From the NCBI RefSeq assembly GCF_028309625.1, contig NZ_JAQMHR010000001.1:496001-560000 (forward strand): a stretch of DNA of 64,000 nt, given 5' to 3'. Each line of letters begins with the position of its first letter. Within the stretch, counting starts at the first letter, position 1. The notes beneath the pieces are model-generated. The model saw only the letters and a program-made list of their open reading frames with translations. It was not told where the DNA came from and ran no database searches. The DNA comes from Trichococcus sp. K1Tr. Lineage in GTDB: Bacteria; Bacillota; Bacilli; Lactobacillales; Aerococcaceae. The translations under genes were made by a program, and so were the position numbers. Below, piece by piece: positions 41,591-49,775 of this stretch.

Positions 41591-42328
41591 TTATTTTGTA
41601 AGATATCTTTCCAGGAATTGCTTCGTGCGGGCCTCGGTTGGATGATAAAAGATATGATCAGGGGATCCCTGTTCCAGGATGACGCCTTGATCCATGAAGA
41701 TGACGCGATCAGAAACTTCCCTCGCGAACTCCATTTCATGCGTCACGACGATCATAGTCAAGCCACTGTTGGCAAGATCCTTCATGACCTTCAATACTTC
41801 CCCCACCATCTCCGGGTCCAAAGCCGATGTCGGCTCATCGAACAACAGCGCATCCGGTTCCATCGTCAAAGCGCGGGCGATAGCGACGCGTTGTTTTTGT
41901 CCGCCTGACAACTGATCCGGTTTGGCGTTTATGAAGTTCCCCATCCCAACCTGTTCCAAATAACCCATGGCGATTTTTTCGGCTTCCTGCTGGGATTTTT
42001 TCAGGATCTTCACAGGCCCTACCGTGCAATTATGCAGCACGTCCAAGTTGTTGAACAGATTGAACTGCTGGAACACCATACCCAATTTGCTGCGGTACTT
42101 GAAGATATCATGCTTCGAGTCCAATACGTTCTCGCCGTTGTAGATGATTTCTCCTGCTGTAGGTTTTTCCAGCAGATTGATGCAGCGCAACAGAGTCGAT
42201 TTACCGGAGCCCGATGAACCGATGATGCACACAACTTCTCCTTTATTCACGCTGAAATCGATGTCCTTCAGCACTTCATGTTGGCCGAAGTTCTTCTTCA
42301 GATGCTGTACGTCAATTACTTTTTCCAT
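41591..42328 (-). CDS. Amino-acid ABC transporter ATPase, predicted lysine importer
   Basis: 245-residue polar amino acid (GlnQ/HisP-like) ATPase. Walker A is GSSGSGKST (about residues 37-45), signature LSGGQKQRV, Walker [13 protein letters not shown], and the H-loop VTHEM. ATG 42328 follows AGGAGG at 9 bases. Third gene of the binding protein-permease-ATPase unit whose leader is a lysine riboswitch, which points to lysine as ligand; the sequence of the ATPase itself does not show this. Confidence 0.9.
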   Translation of the reverse strand: MEKVIDVQHLKKNFGQHEVLKDIDFSVNKGEVVCIIGSSGSGKSTLLRCINLLEKPTAGEIIYNGENVLDSKHDIFKYRSKLGMVFQQFNLFNNLDVLHNCTVGPVKILKKSQQEAEKIAMGYLEQVGMGNFINAKPDQLSGGQKQRVAIARALTMEPDALLFDEPTSALDPEMVGEVLKVMKDLANSGLTMIVVTHEMEFAREVSDRVIFMDQGVILEQGSPDHIFYHPTEARTKQFLERYLTK

Positions 42329-42350
42329 CAAATGATTCCTCCTGTGGCAA

Positions 42351-43136
42351 TTAATTTGCTCTGTCTCTTCCTGCTTGTTTTTTGCGAGCCATTAATTCGG
42401 GTGTAGTTAATTGGTCTTGTCCTGCACCCATCATCTGATAATTATCAGGGCCTTGCATTTTTCTTTCGATGGCACGCAAGATGCGGGTCACCGTGAAGGT
42501 CATGACGAAGTAAATGATTGAAGCCACGAAGAATGATTCGAAGTAACGGAAGTTATTCCCGGAAATCGATTTAGTCGTAAAGAACAATTCGGAAACGGAG
42601 ATGACGTTCAATACCGACGTATCTTTGATGTTGATGACGAATTCGTTCCCTGTCGCCGGCAGGATATTCCGGATCACTTGCGGCATGACGACATTGCGCA
42701 TCGTCTGCAGATGATTCATCCCGATCGCTTGAGCGGCTTCGAATTGCCCTTTGTCGATGGAAATGATCCCACCGCGGACAATCTCCGACATATAAGCGCC
42801 CGTATTGACCGATACAATCAGCAGCGCTGCGAAGATGCGGTTCATGTCGATATCAAATGCCAAAGCCGCTCCGTAATAGATGACCATCGCTTGCACGATC
42901 ATCGGTGTGCCGCGGAAAATTTCGATGTAGCATGACAATAAAAAATTCACCACGTTGTACACGTGTTTTTTCCAGCCCGATTCCGCAACCGGGATCGTAC
43001 GGATGACGCCGATCATAAGACCGATCCCCAGTCCGATGATGGTTCCGATTAAAGCTATATATAATGTTGTCCATGCACCTGATAAAAACTGTCTCCAGTT
43101 TTCTTCGATGATGCGGATAACCCAACTAAACTCCAT
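42351..43136 (-). CDS. Amino-acid ABC transporter permease, predicted lysine importer
   Basis: 261-residue HisM/GlnP-like permease with about five membrane helices. The coupling loop [21 protein letters not shown] (split here: [11 protein letters not shown] then [10 protein letters not shown], about residues 134-154) and the preceding [11 protein letters not shown] are typical of the family. The 30 C-terminal residues are polar. It lies between the binding protein and the ATPase. Confidence 0.9.
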   Translation of the reverse strand: MEFSWVIRIIEENWRQFLSGAWTTLYIALIGTIIGLGIGLMIGVIRTIPVAESGWKKHVYNVVNFLLSCYIEIFRGTPMIVQAMVIYYGAALAFDIDMNRIFAALLIVSVNTGAYMSEIVRGGIISIDKGQFEAAQAIGMNHLQTMRNVVMPQVIRNILPATGNEFVINIKDTSVLNVISVSELFFTTKSISGNNFRYFESFFVASIIYFVMTFTVTRILRAIERKMQGPDNYQMMGAGQDQLTTPELMARKKQAGRDRAN

Positions 43137-43174
43137 TTAATGTATGCCCCTTTTTGATGTTCCGTCCGCCTTGA

Positions 43175-44026
43175 TTATTCAGCTGATGGTTGGTTTTGGA
43201 TTGCTTCATCCATCATTTGGATGCGTTCTTCTTCGGTGATGCCGCTCAAGATCTCATTGATCTGATCTTTCAATTCGCTTTCTTTGATCAAACCGATTGC
43301 GATTTCTGAATCAGCCGCGGACAATTCGAACGTATCCGCTTCATCCAACTCGATCATTTTGAACGCGGAATTGGCTGCTGAAGCGCTGATGGCTTCCGGA
43401 CGTTCCGATACGTAAGCATCGATTGTGCCAGACTCCAAAGCTACGCGCATGGAAGTGAAACTGTCCATTGCCGGTTGCTTTTGTACGCCTTCAATCTGAT
43501 CGATGACGCCATAGTGCAACGTGTTCAACTGTGCAGTCACTTTTGCGTCCGCGAAGTCAGCCAAAGCTGTTGCATCTGCATAAGCGCCATCCGCTTTGAC
43601 GACAATCACAAGTTCAGTCGTATAGTAGGAATCCGAGAAATCGATCGCTTCTTTGCGTTCCTCTGTCGGCGACATGCCCGCAACGATAGCATCGATTTTG
43701 GATGAAACTAATGCCGGCACCAGGCCATCCCATTCCGTCTTGACGATGACCAGTTCTTTGCCTAAACCATCCGCCACTTTTTGGGCCATCTGAACGTCAT
43801 AACCGTTGGCGTAACCGTCAGCGCCGTCGATTTTCACCGCGCCGTTGCTGTCGTCATTTTGGGTCCAGTTGAAAGGAGGATAGCCCGCTTCCATTCCGAC
43901 CGTGAATGTTTCAGAATCCGCTGAACCGTTTGCGGATGAATCATCAGTTGCTCCGCTTCCGCATCCCGCCAAAATAAACAAACCTGTCAATGCTGCCAAT
44001 GTTTTTTTCCATGTTTTTACTGTCAT
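43175..44026 (-). CDS. Amino-acid-binding lipoprotein, predicted lysine importer
   Basis: 283-residue extracellular solute-binding protein of family 3. The signal peptide ends in the lipobox LAGC (Cys at about residue 22), so it is lipid-anchored. VGMEAGYPPFNW begins the mature fold, and the EWDGLVPALVSSKIDAIVAG and MSPTEERKEAIDFSDSYY segments are family hallmarks. GGAGGAAA precedes ATG 44026. It is the first gene after the lysine riboswitch, hence the ligand prediction. Confidence 0.92.
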   Translation of the reverse strand: MTVKTWKKTLAALTGLFILAGCGSGATDDSSANGSADSETFTVGMEAGYPPFNWTQNDDSNGAVKIDGADGYANGYDVQMAQKVADGLGKELVIVKTEWDGLVPALVSSKIDAIVAGMSPTEERKEAIDFSDSYYTTELVIVVKADGAYADATALADFADAKVTAQLNTLHYGVIDQIEGVQKQPAMDSFTSMRVALESGTIDAYVSERPEAISASAANSAFKMIELDEADTFELSAADSEIAIGLIKESELKDQINEILSGITEEERIQMMDEAIQNQPSAE

Positions 44027-44164
44027 CTCTATTTCCTCCTATTGTATATAGTCCTTTATTATGCTCAAAAAATTATAAAATACCTCTTCTTATCCGGCTG
44101 CTTTTTTGTCCACCTTTCGACCCATAGAGCGTCATAACAATGCTAATTCAGTCCGTTTTTGTGC

Positions 44165-44370
44165 AAAAAAATAGACTATAAAGCAAAAGGCCCTATAATC
44201 CAGCTTCCTTCTGCCCGCAATACCGAAAGTACTCCACAAACGATTTTGGGCAAATCGTTCTGACAGTGTCAGGATTCTTAACCCTGACCCCAACACAGCA
44301 AACGCTGTATTTCGGCGAACACCCCTTTCAAACGGGCATTTTACTCTTGATGTTCGCAGCCTCTTCCATT
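44165..44370 (-). ncRNA. Lysine riboswitch (L-box) with terminator
   Basis: The minus strand carries conserved L-box blocks in order: GAGGCTGCGAACATCAAG then AGTA (about 44345-44367), GAAAGGGGTGTTCGCCGAAA (about 44309-44328), TTGGGGTCAGGG, and GTGGAGTACTTTCGG closing near 44224. The aptamer is followed by a 10-base stem (44174-44183 with 44191-44200, including G-U pairs) and T7 (44165-44171), a transcriptional off-switch. In such switches lysine binding promotes termination. About 140 bases separate the terminator from the binding-protein gene. Confidence 0.88.
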
Positions 44371-44399
44371 ATTGTATGATCGTATGACATTATTGTATG
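44367..44399 (-). repeat. Two 12-base direct repeats before the lysine aptamer
   Basis: CATACAATAATG occurs twice on the minus strand (44378-44367 and 44399-44388), 21 bases apart start to start, i.e. two helical turns. They lie at the expected transcript start, between the -10 box and the aptamer. Confidence 0.6.
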
Positions 44400-44401
44400 T
44401 T

Positions 44402-44430
44402 ATTATACTGTACGGATTTTTAATTTGCAA
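44402..44430 (-). promoter_or_regulatory. Promoter of lysine-riboswitch operon
   Basis: Minus strand -35 TTGCAA (44425-44430), 17-base spacer, -10 TATAAT (44402-44407). The rest of 44431-44572 shows nothing recognised. Confidence 0.85.
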
Positions 44431-44572
44431 CAAAAAGCGCCTTGCCCCGCCATCCAACGCCCTATGCTCGTCGATGGCCACCATCAGGGACTGTCTCTGT
44501 TTTTCTGTTTCAAAAAATAGGTTTCGGATGCTATACTGACTGCAACAACAAAAGGAAGGAACTACCTCAACA

Positions 44573-45286
44573 ATGCTTATTATACTATTCGATTTAGACG
44601 ATACTTTATATGACACAGCAAGCCCGTTCTTCCAGGTGCTGGAAAATTACCGCTTGGAGAACAGCTACAGCGAAGAAGCCACCTTCGCCCTTTTCCGCGA
44701 ACATTGCGATGCGGCTTTCGACCTGTTCTCCAGCGGGGTCCTGACGTTGGCCGAGTCACACATCATGCGCACACAGCATACGTTCGCCGACCTAGGTCTT
44801 GCGCTCACCACCGAAGAGGCAATGCACTTCCAGGAAACCTACCAAAAAAGGCAAGCAGAAATCACGTTAAGCCCGGGGATCGAGCAGCTTTTGAATGAGC
44901 TGGAAAGTCGGAGCATTCCGATCGCGGTCTTCACAAACGGTCCTGAAAAGCACCAGATGAAGAAGTTCAACGCCTTGGGTCTGGAGAGATGGGTGCCGCC
45001 AGCGCGCATCTTCATTTCCGAAAAAATCGGTTGCCCAAAACCACACGCCGAAGCATTCGCGCATGTGCAGGAGGCTTTGAACGCCACTCCTGGTGAGCTG
45101 CTCTTCATCGGGGACACCTACGAAACGGACATCATCGGCGGTCAGGCTGCGGGTTGGACTACTTTGTGGTACAACCATCGCCGGAAGTCGGAGCATGAAA
45201 AAGTGGTGTTGGAGCCAACCTTCTATTCTGTAGCGGAAATGCACAAAGCCATTCACGACAACATCTCAAAACGAAAGGAAATGTGA
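44573..45286 (+). CDS. HAD-family hydrolase (pyrimidine 5'-nucleotidase-like)
   Basis: 237-residue haloacid dehalogenase phosphatase, subfamily IA. Motif I is FDLDDTLYD (residues 6-14), motif II VFTNGP, motif III Lys in CPKPHAEAF, and motif IV IGDTYETDIIGG. The DLDDTLYD form is common in YjjG-like nucleotidases. Substrate unknown. It is 3 bases upstream of the dehydrogenase gene and certainly cotranscribed with it. The ribosome site AGGAAGGA is about 13 bases from the ATG, rather far. Confidence 0.85.
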   Translation: MLIILFDLDDTLYDTASPFFQVLENYRLENSYSEEATFALFREHCDAAFDLFSSGVLTLAESHIMRTQHTFADLGLALTTEEAMHFQETYQKRQAEITLSPGIEQLLNELESRSIPIAVFTNGPEKHQMKKFNALGLERWVPPARIFISEKIGCPKPHAEAFAHVQEALNATPGELLFIGDTYETDIIGGQAAGWTTLWYNHRRKSEHEKVVLEPTFYSVAEMHKAIHDNISKRKEM

Positions 45287-45289
45287 CTT

Positions 45290-46249
45290 ATGATCCAAAC
45301 AAAATTAGCCATCATCGGGGTCGGTCATGTCGGTTCCCAAGTATTGACCGACTGCAGCCACCTCAACTTATTTTCCGACATCGTCCTGATCGATTGCAAC
45401 GAGGACACGGCAAGAGGCGAAGCCCTGGACCACCGTCATGCGCTGGCCGCAAGTTACAGGACAAACAGCAAAATATATGGCGGCGACTATGAGGACTGCG
45501 CCGATGCCGACGTCATCATCATTTCCGCGGGCGTCAGCGAGAAGCCGCGCCCGGGTGAGGATATGCCTCCAAGAGCGTTGATGGGCAAAGAGAATGCCAA
45601 TGAAATACGCAAAATCATGACAAGCATCACCCAGCACACAAAAGATGCCATCATCATCCTGATAACGAATCCGGTCGATACGATCACCTACATCGCCGAA
45701 AATGAGTTCGATTATCCGAAAGGCAAGATTTTCGGCACCGGAACGACTTTGGATACTTTCCGCTACCGTCAAATTGTCGCTGCCCACTATCAGGTCGATC
45801 CCAAAAACGTCAGCGGCTACATCATGGGCGAACACGGCAGCACCGCCTTCCCGGCTTTCAGCAGCACGACTGTGGGTGCGCTCACCCTTCCCCAATGTGA
45901 TGACTTATTGGATCCGGTGGAACCATTGGACCGGGAATTCGTCAGCCAAGAAGTGGTGCACACGGCATCCGATGTCTTCAACTGGAAAGGCTGGACCAAT
46001 TCAGGCATCGGGGAAGTGGCGGCAGCCTTGGCCCGCGCGGTCATGCTGGACGAGAAAAGCATCTTCCCTGTGACCGCAACTGTCAATGGCTTTTACAACT
46101 GCCATGGCGAAGCAGCCTTCAGTATGCCTTGCATCATCGGCAAGAACGGCTTGGAGAAACAGATACCCTTGCCGTTGGATGAAGAGGAATACGAAAAACT
46201 GCAACTATCCATCAAAGATATTCAATTCACGCTACAATCCGTGAGATAG
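45290..46249 (+). CDS. L-lactate/L-2-hydroxyacid dehydrogenase-like protein
   Basis: 319-residue NAD-dependent dehydrogenase of the lactate/malate superfamily. It has the Rossmann motif IIGVGHVGSQV, ITNPVDTITYI, the catalytic His in IMGEHGSTAFPAF and the NAD-specific Asp in VLIDCNED. The mobile substrate loop reads SEKPRPGEDMPPRALM, where L-lactate dehydrogenases have QKPGETR and malate dehydrogenases RKPGMTR. The substrate Arg alignment is unclear, so lactate, 2-hydroxyisocaproate or another 2-oxoacid are all possible. RBS AAAGGAAA. Ends in a strong terminator. Confidence 0.85.
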   Translation: MIQTKLAIIGVGHVGSQVLTDCSHLNLFSDIVLIDCNEDTARGEALDHRHALAASYRTNSKIYGGDYEDCADADVIIISAGVSEKPRPGEDMPPRALMGKENANEIRKIMTSITQHTKDAIIILITNPVDTITYIAENEFDYPKGKIFGTGTTLDTFRYRQIVAAHYQVDPKNVSGYIMGEHGSTAFPAFSSTTVGALTLPQCDDLLDPVEPLDREFVSQEVVHTASDVFNWKGWTNSGIGEVAAALARAVMLDEKSIFPVTATVNGFYNCHGEAAFSMPCIIGKNGLEKQIPLPLDEEEYEKLQLSIKDIQFTLQSVR

Positions 46250-46252
46250 GAA

Positions 46253-46297
46253 AAGCGCAACCGCATCATAGCCGATTGGCCGGATGCGGTTGCGCTT
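46253..46297 (+). terminator. Terminator after dehydrogenase gene
   Basis: AAGCGCAACCGCATC/GATGCGGTTGCGCTT, 15 perfect pairs, followed by ATTTTTTG. It probably also stops panBCD from the other side, although there the T-run is absent. Confidence 0.92.
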
Positions 46298-46321
46298 ATT
46301 TTTTGTAGCTATATGGACAGC

Positions 46322-46708
46322 CTACATACTTAGTCTGCCATGCTCTTCATAGCGTGTGACTGTTGTGATGGCATTCTGCTCATCGACAAACACCACAAGC
46401 GGTTTGTGTTCCTTCGCTTCATGTTCATCCATCATGCAGTAAGCCATGATGATGATTTTGTCGGACACCTGAACGCAACGGGCGGCGGCACCGTTCAGGC
46501 AAATCATGCCCGAGCCGCGTTCGCCTGCGATGACGTATGTTTCGAACCTGGCCCCGTTGTCGATGTCGACGATCTGGACCTTCTCATATTCAATCAGCCC
46601 TGCGGCGTCAAGCAGATCCTTGTCGACAGTGATGCTGCCCACATAGGAAAGCTCCGCTTGGACAACGACGGCGCGGTGTATTTTACTTTTTAGCATATTT
46701 AGTTGCAT
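46322..46708 (-). CDS. panD: Aspartate 1-decarboxylase
   Basis: Pyruvoyl enzyme that makes beta-alanine. The 128-residue proenzyme has the self-cleavage site Gly24-Ser25 in YVGSITVD, plus [20 protein letters not shown] 46708 follows GGGGGG; five upstream codons are left out. Last gene of panB-panC-panD. Confidence 0.95.
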   Translation of the reverse strand: MQLNMLKSKIHRAVVVQAELSYVGSITVDKDLLDAAGLIEYEKVQIVDIDNGARFETYVIAGERGSGMICLNGAAARCVQVSDKIIIMAYCMMDEHEAKEHKPLVVFVDEQNAITTVTRYEEHGRLSM

Positions 46709-46723
46709 TGTTTTTCCCCCCAC

Positions 46724-47566
46724 TTATTCCGTGATAAAATTATCGATCAGACGCGTTTTACCGATATAGACTGCCAAAGCCAACAACACAGGTCGCTCAA
46801 CGCTTTCCACTTGCTGCAGCGTACGCGCATCCACCAACTCCACATAATCGATCTTCGCCATCGGTTCGGCTTGGATTGTTTCCGAAATGGCCTTCAGGAT
46901 TTTGGCAACATCCCGCTCGCCACCCGCAAGCATTTGCTTCGCAACTTCGAGCGCTCGGCTCAGCACCAGTGCGGCCTTGCGCTCATCTGCTGACAGATAA
47001 CTGTTGCGCGAGCTTTTGGCCAATCCGTCCGCTTCCCGGATGATTGGGCAGCCGACGACGGCAACGTCCATATTGAGGTCGCGGACCATCTGCTGGATGA
47101 CCGCCAATTGTTGGGCGTCCTTCTGTCCGAAATAGGCGCGGTCCGGCTGCACGATGTTGAACAGCTTTGTCACGACGGTGCAGACGCCCCGGAAATGGGC
47201 CGGCCTGCTTTTCCCGCACAAGCTCTCCGTCAGACCATGCATGTCCACAAAGCTGCTGAAATCAGGATGGTACATCTCCTTCGGCTCGGGATGGAAAATC
47301 AGATCCACTCCGCTGGCTTCGCACAAAGCGGCATCCTTTTCCAGATCCCGTGGATAGCTTTCCAAGTCTTCGGAAGGACCGAATTGCATCGGATTCACAA
47401 AAATACTGACGACCACCCGATCGTTTTCGCTGACGGATTTCTGCATCAAGCTTTGATGGCCTTCATGGAGATAGCCCATCGTCGGTACGAAGCCGACCGA
47501 CAAACCTTCCTTTTTCCAGGCCTTCACGGCACTGCGGATTTCTTCAACCGTTGCTGCAATCTTCAT
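46724..47566 (-). CDS. panC: Pantothenate synthetase
   Basis: ATP-dependent joining of pantoate and beta-alanine. The 280-residue protein has VGFVPTMGYLHEGHQSLM (nucleotide motif with HxGH), FVNPMQFGPSEDLESYPRD, YFGQKDAQQLAVI and LAKSSRNSYLS. It lies 14 bases downstream of panB and 15 upstream of panD. Confidence 0.96.
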   Translation of the reverse strand: MKIAATVEEIRSAVKAWKKEGLSVGFVPTMGYLHEGHQSLMQKSVSENDRVVVSIFVNPMQFGPSEDLESYPRDLEKDAALCEASGVDLIFHPEPKEMYHPDFSSFVDMHGLTESLCGKSRPAHFRGVCTVVTKLFNIVQPDRAYFGQKDAQQLAVIQQMVRDLNMDVAVVGCPIIREADGLAKSSRNSYLSADERKAALVLSRALEVAKQMLAGGERDVAKILKAISETIQAEPMAKIDYVELVDARTLQQVESVERPVLLALAVYIGKTRLIDNFITE

Positions 47567-47580
47567 TCGTGATTACTCCT

Positions 47581-48420
47581 CTAATATAATTTTTCGATGA
47601 CCGCATCGGACAACGCAAAGGTGTGCTCCGCTGCCGGAAACGCGCCGTTTTTCACTTCGTTTATGTAGTCTTCGATGGCTGTCTGCATCTGCGGTCCTAT
47701 TTCTGCATAGCGCTTGACGAATTTAGGCGTGAAATCGGAATAGAGTCCCAGCATGTCCTGGTAGACCAACACTTGGCCGTCGCAGCCGTTCCCCGCGCCG
47801 ATGCCGATCGTCGGAATCGAGATGCTTTTGGTGATCAACTCAGCCAGCTTGGCCGGAATGCATTCCAGCACCACCGCAAAGGCTCCTGCCGCTTCAACCG
47901 CTTTCGCCTGTTCAATCAAGCTGCGCGCCGCTTCTTCATCTTTCCCTTGGACCTTGAAGCCGCCGAAAGCATTGACGGATTGGGGCGTCAGGCCGAGATG
48001 CGCCATGACCGGAATGGAAGCTTCCACGATTGCCTTTATCTGCGGGCAGACTTCAAGGCCGCCTTCCAGTTTGACTGCCTGCGCCCGGCCTTCCTTGATC
48101 AGCCTGCCGGCATTGGAGACCGCATCATAGACGGATGTCTGATAGGACATGAACGGCAGATCGCTTACAACCAACGCATCCTTTACCCCTCTGGCGACAG
48201 CTTTCGTGTGGTGGATCATGTCCTCCATCGTTACCGATAAGGTGTCTTCATACCCAAGCATCACCATCCCCAGCGAATCGCCCACAAGCACCGAGTCGAT
48301 CCCTGAAGCATCGATCAGTTTGGCAGTGGAATAGTCATAAGCAGTCAGCATCGTCAGCCGCTCATTTTTCTGCTTGGCATTGCGGAAAGTCAAAACCGAT
48401 TTCTTCACCCGAATTCTCAT
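47581..48420 (-). CDS. panB: 3-methyl-2-oxobutanoate hydroxymethyltransferase
   Basis: First committed step of pantoate synthesis. [35 protein letters not shown], the metal-binding HHTKAVARG, and [20 protein letters not shown] are family motifs. The start is uncertain: ATG 48420 has GAAGAG closely upstream, GTG 48408 fits the family N-terminus, and the ATG at 48453 lies in an AT-rich, promoter-like stretch. First gene of panBCD; the organism can thus make pantothenate de novo if pantoate reductase exists elsewhere. Confidence 0.92.
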   Translation of the reverse strand: MRIRVKKSVLTFRNAKQKNERLTMLTAYDYSTAKLIDASGIDSVLVGDSLGMVMLGYEDTLSVTMEDMIHHTKAVARGVKDALVVSDLPFMSYQTSVYDAVSNAGRLIKEGRAQAVKLEGGLEVCPQIKAIVEASIPVMAHLGLTPQSVNAFGGFKVQGKDEEAARSLIEQAKAVEAAGAFAVVLECIPAKLAELITKSISIPTIGIGAGNGCDGQVLVYQDMLGLYSDFTPKFVKRYAEIGPQMQTAIEDYINEVKNGAFPAAEHTFALSDAVIEKLY

Positions 48421-48574
48421 CCTCTCTTCATCCCAATATAATATATTATTCACACATTACGTTCTGCGGGGAATAATGTCAACTACTTTTTGAAACTGGA
48501 AGCCCTACCAAAAACATTTACTGTCATGACAGATGGATACCCCAGTGAAAAATTAGTCAGCAACCTAGTCAGAA

Positions 48575-48660
48575 CAAAAAAATAACCCCTAGAACGCCGA
48601 AGGAACAACTTCCTATCAGCGTTTCTAAAGGTTATTCTTTTAATATGATGTTTACGATGG
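48575..48660. repeat. Distal att-like repeat: terminator plus tRNA-Ala-end-like sequence
   Basis: A hairpin (48581-48597 with 48619-48636) followed after 10 bases by GATGTTTACGATGG. The same arrangement occurs at 49569-49645: terminator, then GATGGAGACGATGG, the 3' end of tRNA-Ala. The right stem arms agree at 16 of 23 positions and the tRNA-end segment at 11 of 14. It may be a decayed copy of an attachment core, or just a related terminator. Confidence 0.45.
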
Positions 48661-48905
48661 TTTTTGTCGTCGACTAATTAATCTAACAATCTAAAACTAC
48701 CGCGCTAAAATGCAGTAGGTAGATGAGAGACCATTCAAAGGGAATTCTTTAATCCTAATTCCATTTTGAGTGTTTTTCTGAGTGTATTTTAAAACAGTCA
48801 GCATTTTATGGCTTCTCAGTTTGAGAGTTTTTTTGGGGGTTCGTATTTCCGAGAAATGCCTAATGATGACCTTCTCTAATTAAAAACTTATCGGATTAAA
48901 TAGAG
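48661..48905. other. Unassigned segment inside the decayed element
   Basis: About 245 bases without a gene start. The minus strand has an open stretch of about 57 codons (near 48890-48714) reading RSHKMLTVLKYTQKN and IRIKEFPLNGLSSTYC in part; it has no ribosome site and I do not recognise it. Confidence 0.3.
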
Positions 48906-49101
48906 CTATGTCCTTTTGGCGATTTCAAACAGTTCTTCAATAACTTTGGAAGTTTGGATGCTGCGTTTATTGTATTTATCAATGAAATTTTTCAGCATCT
49001 CTGAGTATTCCTTAGCAAATGGGGACGTAATGCAATTTTTTATATAATTCAATAGCGAACCGGCGTGACATAACTACAATCATTGATTTCCCGAACTGTA
49101 C
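48906..49101 (-). pseudogene. hsdR relic (type I restriction endonuclease R subunit)
   Basis: Two fragments in different frames. The first (about 49101-49030) reads QFGKSMIVVMSRRFAIELY, matching the helicase-domain stretch GKxMIVCMSRRIAxxLY of HsdR. The second (about 49019-48906) reads PFAKEYSEMLKNFIDKYNKR then SIQTSKVIEELFEIAKRT and a stop, matching the HsdR C-terminus. In intact HsdR several hundred residues separate them, so a large internal deletion and frameshift have occurred. The 5' part and hsdM/hsdS are absent. Confidence 0.7.
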
Positions 49102-49136
49102 CTAATTTTAAAAATTTTAAGTACTCATTTTTGTTA

Positions 49137-49358
49137 TTAAATTTGAAAGACGCCGTCATTCGCGATTATCTCTTTCGCGCGCTCCTCGGTTATTTCCTCA
49201 AAATCTGTAGAAGCATTCATAATGATTTCTTCGTACCAATAATCGGATGCTTCCCAGGTTTTGCTCTCCGGGACGTACTTAAACATCCAGTCGCCGTATT
49301 TCAAAAGGAAATTTTTCCGATCCGCCCTCGTCGTTATGTAATATTTTGTCTTTCTCAT
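49137..49358 (-). CDS. Small hypothetical protein in decayed element
   Basis: 73 residues (74 if the ATG three bases upstream is used). It has a good ribosome site, GAAGAGGTGAA, which the surrounding relics lack. No membrane segment or signal peptide. The N-terminal third is basic and aromatic (KTKYYITTRADRKNFLLKYG), the rest acidic (EEITEERAKEIIANDG). I do not recognise a family. It lies between the hsdR and integrase relics, so it is probably cargo of the former element. Confidence 0.55.
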   Translation of the reverse strand: MRKTKYYITTRADRKNFLLKYGDWMFKYVPESKTWEASDYWYEEIIMNASTDFEEITEERAKEIIANDGVFQI

Positions 49359-49436
49359 CATTTCACCTCTTCCTTCTAGCTAACTTCTTTAAGTTAATTA
49401 TACACCTGTTCTGATTCAAAATGATCTATGCTAAAC

Positions 49437-49532
49437 ATGTCCAGCGATGTGATTATGATTATTTATGCTCATGCAACCGAAAAGGCAAAAGGCGAAACAG
49501 CTGATAAATTTGCTGCATACGTGAATTTTTAG
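49437..49532 (+). pseudogene. Tyrosine integrase C-terminal relic
   Basis: An open stretch reading MSSDVIMIIYAHATEKAKGE then TADKFAAYVNF and a stop. This matches the C-terminus of phage/ICE tyrosine recombinases, where the catalytic Tyr lies in a TMxxYAHATE-like segment, followed by a short basic-acidic tail. An in-frame stop lies about four codons upstream of the ATG, so the catalytic domain is gone. It ends about 100 bases from the 3' end of tRNA-Ala, the usual place for an integrase. Confidence 0.65.
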
Positions 49533-49568
49533 CATTACATGGCCAATAATCACATGGTCAAAAAAAAC

Positions 49569-49618
49569 AGACCTTAGAAACATACAGAAATGGCTCTGCA
49601 TCAACGCTTCTAGGGTCT
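49569..49618 (-). terminator. Terminator of tRNA-Ala
   Basis: AGACCTTAGAA/TTCTAGGGTCT (one G-U), 11 pairs, followed on the minus strand by GTTTTTTTTG. It is related in sequence to the hairpin at 48581-48636. Confidence 0.8.
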
Positions 49619-49633
49619 ATTAATTTTCTAAGA

Positions 49634-49706
49634 TGGAGACGATGGGGCTCGAACCCACGACCTCTTGACTGCCAGTCAAGCACTCTCCCAACTGAGCTAC
49701 GCCCCC
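49634..49706 (-). tRNA. tRNA-Ala(GGC)
   Basis: 73 bases without encoded CCA. Acceptor GGGGGCG pairs with CGTCTCC and contains the G3-U70 pair that identifies alanine tRNAs. The D arm is GCTC...GAGT, the anticodon arm CTTGA-CTGGCAG-TCAAG with anticodon GGC, and the T arm GTGGG-TTCGAGC-CCCAT. Discriminator A. It stands alone, not in an rRNA or tRNA cluster, and has its own terminator. Confidence 0.95.
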
Positions 49707-49775
49707 GAAATAACAGGGTATCAACGACGTTCGGCAAAAACGCCTTATGAATGATATGATACCCTATTTTCACTT

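Noticed and set aside
44367-44399. Short CRISPR-like direct repeats
   Set aside because: Only two copies of 12 bases with a 9-base spacer; not a CRISPR array.
44341-44616. 91-codon minus-strand frame
   Set aside because: It covers the lysine-operon promoter and the start of the riboswitch, and overlaps the HAD gene start; no ribosome site.
49558-49773. Open frame of 71 codons on the minus strand
   Set aside because: It runs straight through tRNA-Ala; the encoded segment is the well-known artefact of translating a tRNA gene.
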